37,361 nt of DNA. Source: an uncultured Clostridia bacterium (GTDB lineage: Bacteria; Bacillota; Clostridia; Oscillospirales; Ruminococcaceae). The notes under the pieces were generated by a model that saw only the letters and a list, made by a program, of their open reading frames with translations, did not search any database and was not told the DNA's origin. The translations under genes and the position numbers were made by a program. Of this stretch, positions 33,301 through 37,361 are shown one piece after another; positions within the stretch are counted from its first letter, which is position 1, and each line of letters opens with the position of its first letter. The DNA lies in NCBI GenBank assembly GCA_937892655.1, contig CALBJC010000139.1, positions 1-37,361 of the forward strand. The letters run 5' to 3'.

Positions 33301-34741
33301 CGATAAAGCGCCTGATATTGACCTTAACTTCTCAGGTGACTATCAGTCTTATGTACATAAATATACCGAAGAGCTTTTCGGTGCAGATCACGTTTTCAAA
33401 GCTGGTACTATTGCGTCCGTCGCTGATAAAACAGCATTTGGTTACGTTAAGAAGTATCTCGAAGAGAGAGGCAGAATCTGTAATAATGCCGAAATCTCCC
33501 GTCTTGTTGAAGGCTGTACCGGTATCAAGCGTACAACAGGTCAGCATCCTGGCGGTATGGTTGTTATCCCGAGTGATTACGAGGTTTATGACTTTACTGC
33601 TGTTCAGCATCCTGCTGAAAAGGTTGACTCTGATATCGTTACTACTCACTTCGATTTCAGATCCTTGCATGATACAATCTTAAAACTTGACGAACTCGGC
33701 CATGATGTGCCGACACTTTATAAATACCTTGAGGATATGACAGGTATTGACGTCAATACTGTAGATACCTCTGACAAAGGCATCTATTCTTTATTTACAT
33801 CTCCTGAAGCATTAGGTGTTACAGTTGAACAGATTGATTCAGAAACAGGTACTCTTGGTATCCCTGAAATGGGTACTCCGTTTGTACGTCAGATGCTTAT
33901 GGATGCAAAACCTCAGACCTTCAGCGACCTTCTGCAGATTTCAGGTCTTTCTCACGGTACTGACGTTTGGCTTGGCAATGCTCAGGAACTTATCAAGGAT
34001 GGCGTATGCACAATTTCTGACGTTATCGGTACTCGTGACAGTATTATGGTTTATCTTATCTATCACGGTGTTGACCCTAAGCTCTCGTTCAAGATTATGG
34101 AGATTACCAGAAAGGGTAAAGCGCCTAAGCTTCTGACAGATGAGATGAAGCAGGATATGCTTGATCATAATGTTCCTCAGTGGTATATCGATTCTTGTCT
34201 GAAAATCAAATATATGTTCCCTAAAGCTCACGCTGCGGCTTACGTTATTGCAGGTATCAGACTTGCGTGGTTCAAGCTATATAAGCCTCTTGAATTTTAT
34301 GCTACAATGTTTACTGTGCGTGGTGAAGATTTTGACGCTGAAACCGCTGTCAAGGATATGGACGCTATGCGTGAAAAGCTTGACGAATTCAAGGCTAAGG
34401 GTAACGACAGAACAACCAAGGAAGACAGCGTTTATGAAACCCTGATGCTTATAAATGAAATGAAGTGCAGAGGCTATGATTTTCTCCCTGTTGATATCAG
34501 AAAATCTCATGCTACTATCTATCAGATTGAAGATGGAAAACTCCGTCTGCCGTTTGTTTCACTGAAGGGCGTAGGTGAAAGTGCTGCGCGTTCTTTATAC
34601 GAAACTGCTCAGAAGGGTGACTTCATTTCAATCGAAGAATTCCAGAATCAGAGCGGAGCATCCAAAACAGCTATCGATTTGTTGCGTGAAATTGGTGCTT
34701 TTGGAGATTTACCTGATACATGTCAGCTAACCTTCTTCTAG
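30380..34741 (+). CDS. polC: DNA polymerase III alpha subunit, PolC type
   Basis: The main replicative polymerase of low-GC Gram-positives, with built-in proofreading. The 1453-residue protein has an N-terminal region (1-220), an OB-fold (about 235-330), a PHP domain opening at HCH (349-351), the inserted DEDDh exonuclease (VFDLETTGL with Asp440 and Glu442; HHRAVDDAE near its end), the PHP remainder, and the polymerase core. The core includes a CPNC...CPKC zinc site (about 925-950) and the catalytic PDIDLNF (Asp979 and Asp981). Length is as expected. AGGTGAT precedes the ATG, 10 bp after ispG. The stop lies four bases before the his promoter, with no terminator between them. Confidence 0.98.
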   Translation: MDTKSIASVFEDYIDLIPKSMYDGKLLKLKYDTNTLQLDVTAAFTDIVSTDAHKTFEQNIKNAMNLSKVTLFTKYTPDMFSVKYYPILVEELKSTVAMVNGFLDESSASFYNNTLSIELQNGGAALMKKAGIEKIIPKIIYEHFSLDIKVEFSGILALDEAATADVRAMNVENLYTPQVPDEASIAAEREKEEKQKLENMVVKEAEVVDIDFVSAPSIIGKGATLLRGNKIAPNVVFTEHKNVNLEAGRVTLWGDVFAIEEKTSKDGKRIIATISFTDYTSSNIIKLIDFVPKARAVLDNLKKGSTIVCTGDVQDDTFDKAINIRPRDIMLVKKNKIKDNSEQKRVELHCHTNMSAMDAMTPADKLVSRAFEWGHKAIAITDHGVCQGYPDAAGALAKIRGNGGDFKVIYGVEAYQINDDVKVFSGLDKRNLTDEFIVFDLETTGLSAKNDRIIEYGAVKVKNLEVVDRLNFFVNPEREISQRITELTGIDNSMVADAISEKEALERFIEFCGDNSVLVAHNASFDTSFVLASAQRLGINFNFSYIDTVELSRSMLPELSKFKLDIVAKHLNVGDFNHHRAVDDAEILSRIFVVLCKRLIESEKEEVNCSNLNEKLGTKDLNTLPSYHQIILVRNNVGLKNLYRLVSMSNIDYFHRTPRIPKSMLSKYREGLIVGSACEAGELYRAVFQGKPWNELVSIASYYDYLEIQPDGNNAFMIREGQLSTVEQLHEINETIIKLGDELKIPVVATGDVHFLDKSDAIFRSILTSLKFKDCDNQAPLYLKTTDEMLEDFAYLGSEKAFEVVVTNSNKVADWIDKDIQPFPNGTYTPYIEGAEQELQDICWNRAKEIYGDPVPEIVFNRLDRELKSIIKHGFAVLYMISQKLVAYSVEHGYKVGSRGSVGSSFVASMSGISEVNPLMPHYVCPNCKNSEFITDGSIGSGFDLPPKNCPKCNTPYNRDGHDIPFETFLGFDGDKAPDIDLNFSGDYQSYVHKYTEELFGADHVFKAGTIASVADKTAFGYVKKYLEERGRICNNAEISRLVEGCTGIKRTTGQHPGGMVVIPSDYEVYDFTAVQHPAEKVDSDIVTTHFDFRSLHDTILKLDELGHDVPTLYKYLEDMTGIDVNTVDTSDKGIYSLFTSPEALGVTVEQIDSETGTLGIPEMGTPFVRQMLMDAKPQTFSDLLQISGLSHGTDVWLGNAQELIKDGVCTISDVIGTRDSIMVYLIYHGVDPKLSFKIMEITRKGKAPKLLTDEMKQDMLDHNVPQWYIDSCLKIKYMFPKAHAAAYVIAGIRLAWFKLYKPLEFYATMFTVRGEDFDAETAVKDMDAMREKLDEFKAKGNDRTTKEDSVYETLMLINEMKCRGYDFLPVDIRKSHATIYQIEDGKLRLPFVSLKGVGESAARSLYETAQKGDFISIEEFQNQSGASKTAIDLLREIGAFGDLPDTCQLTFF

Positions 34742-34744
34742 GGG

Positions 34745-34773
34745 TTGACAAATAAAATTTAATATGATATTAT
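34745..34773 (+). promoter_or_regulatory. Sigma-A promoter of the histidine operon
   Basis: TTGACA (34745-34750) and TATTAT (34768-34773) are separated by 17 bp. It begins four bases after the polC stop. Confidence 0.88.
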
Positions 34774-34819
34774 GTTATCGTGATAACACTTTACTACAGT
34801 AAATTAAAGATAACATAAT
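34769..34819 (+). promoter_or_regulatory. Palindromic candidate operator/leader structure before hisZ
   Basis: GTTATCGTGATAAC (34774-34787) is a perfect 6-2-6 palindrome touching the -10 box at the expected transcription start. A third half-site, GATAACATAAT (34809-34819), is exactly complementary to ATTATGTTATC (34769-34779), giving an alternative 11-bp pairing. A repressor site is the simplest reading. No T-box or His-codon leader peptide is visible. Confidence 0.6.
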
Positions 34820-34837
34820 TTTGAAAGGTATATAGTT

Positions 34838-36022
34838 ATGAAAAGATATGAACTTATAACTCCTGAAGGTACAAAAGACCTTATATATGAAGAATGCTTG
34901 GCACGTCGTGCCGTTGAAGGTAAGCTCAGATCAATTTTCTCAGGTCTTGGCTACAGCGAGGTTATTACCCCTGGTATTGAGTTTTTCGATGTGTTCAGCC
35001 GTGATATGCGTATGATCCCTCAGGAAAATCTCTACAAACTGACAGACGTTAAGGGCAGACTTATTACAATGCGCCCTGATTCAACTATCCCTATTGCAAG
35101 AGTAGTTGCAACAAGGCTTAAGGATGAAAGCTTGCCTATAAGACTTTTTTACATTCAGAATATCTTTTTGAATAATCCTTTGCTTGCGGGTCAGAGTGAT
35201 GAAATCTATCAGGCTGGTATTGAGCTTATCGGTTCTGCATCAAAGAGAGCCGATTTAGAGGTTATTTCAACTGCTATTTCAGTATTATCGTCTTATGGTG
35301 ATGATTTTTCATTTGAAATCGGTGACAGCGGATTTTTCAATGAGCTTGTTGCAAAGCTTGGTGTTGATGAGCTTGTAAGCGAAGAAATAAGAAGACTCAT
35401 TGAAGTCAAGAATTATCCTGCGCTCAACGATTTGCTTGATGGTATTGGCAATAATGATGCTACAAAGGCTCTCAAAAAACTGCCAAGACTCTTCGGTAAA
35501 GATGAAGTTTTTGATAAAGCGCTCAAGCTTTTCCCTGAAAGCACAACTCTTGGCTATCTCAAGGAGCTTTATACTAAGCTTTGCGAGCTTGGTTTTGAAG
35601 GTAAGATTACTTGTGACCTTGGTATCGTAAACAGAAACGATTATTATACAGGTATCGTATTCAGAGGCTATATTCAGGGTATCGGAGAGGCTGTTTTGTC
35701 AGGCGGCAGATATGATAAGCTTATCAAGGAATTCGGCAGAGATGTTCCTGCTACAGGCTTTGCTATCAACTGTGACGCAGTCGCAAAGCTTCTGAGAAAG
35801 AAAGAGCTTTGTCCTGCGCTCAAAACTGCTGATTGTATCGTATTCGGCGATGATGGCTATGAGATAAAGGCGCTTAAGTATTCAAATTCTGTTGTAAATG
35901 ATGGTATGGTGGTTGAAACATCTCCGTTTGATACTTTAGAACAGACTATTGAATATGCAAAGAGTAAGGGCATTAAGAAGGTTGTCCATATTACCGATGA
36001 GGTAAAGGGTTACAACGTTTAA
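34838..36022 (+). CDS. hisZ: ATP phosphoribosyltransferase regulatory subunit HisZ
   Basis: Histidyl-tRNA synthetase paralogue that activates the short form of HisG and confers histidine feedback. The 394-residue protein keeps the class II catalytic fold, with TPEGTKDLIYEE at the N-terminus, MRPDSTIPIARV (motif 2 region) and AVLSGGRYDKLI (motif 3 region). It lacks the C-terminal anticodon-binding domain. GAAAGG precedes the ATG. It is the first gene of the operon, 14 bp before hisG. Confidence 0.94.
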   Translation: MKRYELITPEGTKDLIYEECLARRAVEGKLRSIFSGLGYSEVITPGIEFFDVFSRDMRMIPQENLYKLTDVKGRLITMRPDSTIPIARVVATRLKDESLPIRLFYIQNIFLNNPLLAGQSDEIYQAGIELIGSASKRADLEVISTAISVLSSYGDDFSFEIGDSGFFNELVAKLGVDELVSEEIRRLIEVKNYPALNDLLDGIGNNDATKALKKLPRLFGKDEVFDKALKLFPESTTLGYLKELYTKLCELGFEGKITCDLGIVNRNDYYTGIVFRGYIQGIGEAVLSGGRYDKLIKEFGRDVPATGFAINCDAVAKLLRKKELCPALKTADCIVFGDDGYEIKALKYSNSVVNDGMVVETSPFDTLEQTIEYAKSKGIKKVVHITDEVKGYNV

Positions 36023-36036
36023 AGGAGATATATCAG

Positions 36037-36666
36037 ATGAATAAACCATTGCGTATTGCTCTTACAAAGGGCAGACTTGAAAAGGATACAATAGCGCTTT
36101 TTGAAAAGCTCGGATATGACTGTACAGCAGTAAGAGAAAAGGGCAGAAAGCTTATTTTACCTATTGCCGATGCAAACATCGAGGTAGTTTTGGCAAAGGC
36201 TGCTGACGTTATTACATACGTTGAGCATGGCGTTTGCGATATGGGTGTTGTTGGTAAAGATACAATAATGGAAATGAACGGCAAGTTCTTTGAGCTTGTT
36301 GACTTGGGCTTTGGCAGATGTAAGTTTGCTCTGGCTACTAAGAAAGGCCATAACTTCTATGGAGGTTATGATGTAAAAACTATTGCAACAAAGTATCCTA
36401 ATGTTTCAAGAGCATATTTTGAAAGCAAGGGTATGGATGTTGAGATCGTAAAAATCGAAGGCTCTGTTGAGCTTGCACCGCTTTTGGAATTATCAGATGG
36501 TATTGTAGATATCGTTGAAACAGGTACTACTCTTAAAGAAAACGGTCTTGAGGTTATCGAAGATGTTGCGCCGATTTCTGCAAGACTTATCGTTAATATG
36601 GTTAGTATGAAGTTAAGACAGCAGGAAATTGAAAAGCTGTTATCTCAGATAGAGAATAATCTGTAA
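36037..36666 (+). CDS. hisG: ATP phosphoribosyltransferase, short form
   Basis: First step of histidine synthesis, joining PRPP and ATP. At 209 residues it is the short HisG that lacks the regulatory C-terminal domain and depends on HisZ. RIALTKGRLEKDT opens the protein, and VDIVETGTTLKENGLEV is the PRPP-binding region. AAAGGAG precedes the ATG. Confidence 0.97.
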   Translation: MNKPLRIALTKGRLEKDTIALFEKLGYDCTAVREKGRKLILPIADANIEVVLAKAADVITYVEHGVCDMGVVGKDTIMEMNGKFFELVDLGFGRCKFALATKKGHNFYGGYDVKTIATKYPNVSRAYFESKGMDVEIVKIEGSVELAPLLELSDGIVDIVETGTTLKENGLEVIEDVAPISARLIVNMVSMKLRQQEIEKLLSQIENNL

Positions 36667-36682
36667 GAAAGGATTGATTAAA

Positions 36683-37361
36683 ATGGCACTTGTAAAAAAG
36701 ATTTTTGCAAATGGCGTTGATGAAGTTGAGTTTTTCAAAGAGCTTGACCGCAGAAACGGCGAAACAGATAAAAAGGTAACTGCCGTTGTAGGCGAAATTA
36801 TTGAAGAGGTAAGACTTAATGGTGATGGCGCAGTAATGCGTTATACAGAAAAGTTTGATGGTAAGCTTCCTAAGTATTATGAAGTACCAAGAGATGTAAT
36901 AAATGACGCTCTTACAAACGCTGATGAGGCTTTTGTAAATGCACTTTTGAATGCTATGGAGAACATCACAGATTTCCACCAGCGTCAGAAGGAGCAGGGC
37001 TTTATCAATCCTCTTGCAAATGGCTGTATCTTAGGTCAGAAGGTAAGAGGCTTAAAAAGAGTTGGTCTTTATGTTCCGGGCGGTACTGCGGCATACCCAT
37101 CATCAGTTTTGATGAATGCTGTTCCTGCTAAGATTGCAGGCGTTGAAGAAATTATTATGGTAACTCCACCTCTCAAGGATGGTACACCAAATAAGGATAT
37201 TTTAGTAGCTGCCGCTATCTGCGGTGTTGACAGAGTATTCTTGTCAGGTGGCGCTCAGGCTGTAGCGGCTCTGGCTTACGGTACTGAAACTATTCCTAAG
37301 GTTGATAAGATTGTAGGTCCTGGTAATATCTATGTTGCAACTGCAAAGAAGCTTCTTTACG
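36683..37361 (+). CDS. hisD: Histidinol dehydrogenase, 5' part (runs off the window)
   Basis: Catalyses the last two oxidations to histidine, using NAD+ and zinc. The first 226 codons are present: MALVKKIF start, the RVGLYVPGGTAAYPSSVLMNA region, SGGAQAVAALAYGT and VGPGNIYVATAKK, all typical of HisD. The frame is open to the last base. AGAAAGGA precedes ATG 36683, 16 bp after hisG, so it belongs to the his operon. Confidence 0.96.
   Translation, partial: MALVKKIFANGVDEVEFFKELDRRNGETDKKVTAVVGEIIEEVRLNGDGAVMRYTEKFDGKLPKYYEVPRDVINDALTNADEAFVNALLNAMENITDFHQRQKEQGFINPLANGCILGQKVRGLKRVGLYVPGGTAAYPSSVLMNAVPAKIAGVEEIIMVTPPLKDGTPNKDILVAAAICGVDRVFLSGGAQAVAALAYGTETIPKVDKIVGPGNIYVATAKKLLY

Noticed and set aside
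33207..33683. 158-codon open frame within polC in another frame
   Set aside because: PolC is intact and contains its catalytic aspartates here; the alternative frame has no start signal or domain.
34742..34837. T-box riboswitch or attenuator peptide before the his operon
   Set aside because: The leader is under 70 nt, has no T-box motif and no run of His codons.
1..37361. CRISPR arrays, insertion sequences, prophage or integrase genes
   Set aside because: No regularly spaced repeats, transposase, integrase or phage structural genes were seen. The repeats near 210 and 2820 are only two units per side.

Overview
The window looks like the chromosome of a low-GC Gram-positive gut bacterium, most probably an Oscillospirales/Ruminococcaceae-type Firmicute. 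The reasons are the PolC-type replicase, the short HisG plus HisZ pair, a yaaO-darA-holB-ricT cluster, a DUF512-der-plsY-gpsA cluster, strong AGGAGG ribosome sites, consensus sigma-A promoters and plant-glycan hydrolases. The genus is an inference from gene content; no rRNA is present.

Layout. (1) Bases 1-2982: the 3' end of a tRNA-Asn and its terminator, then an AT-rich Type II restriction-modification cassette (N6-adenine methylase overlapping a PD-(D/E)XK nuclease) bracketed by related direct repeats. (2) 2983-9839, all on the minus strand: a small orphan gene, a sodium-coupled transporter plus GH5 lipoprotein operon, a GH27 hydrolase, and the copper pair copZ-copA. (3) 10040-11116, plus strand: a MazF/EndoA-type toxin with no visible antitoxin and a zinc-phospholipase-like hydrolase, whose end overlaps the convergent SPFH gene. 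(4) 15602-11094, minus strand: a yaaO-type decarboxylase interrupted by an in-frame TGA, then darA, holB, ricT and the SPFH gene. (5) 15720-37361, plus strand: a DacF-like protein that has lost its catalytic motifs, pgi, a small P-loop protein, yceD-rpmF, then a long housekeeping series (DUF512 radical SAM, der, plsY, gpsA, pyrH, frr, uppS, cdsA, dxr, rseP, ispG, polC), and a histidine operon (hisZ, hisG, partial hisD) behind its own promoter with a palindrome.

How the genes work together. The housekeeping series links ribosome assembly and recycling (der, frr, rpmF), phospholipid synthesis (plsY, gpsA, cdsA), isoprenoid and undecaprenyl synthesis (dxr, ispG, uppS), membrane proteolysis (rseP) and replication (polC, with holB elsewhere). 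The left 10 kb is more accessory in character: restriction, glycan use and metal export.

The strongest unusual signals are the DacF-like protein with all three active-site motifs replaced, the single in-frame TGA in an otherwise intact decarboxylase, the repeats flanking the restriction cassette beside a tRNA, and the palindrome at the start of the histidine operon. I saw no CRISPR array, insertion sequence, prophage or clearly new multi-gene system.
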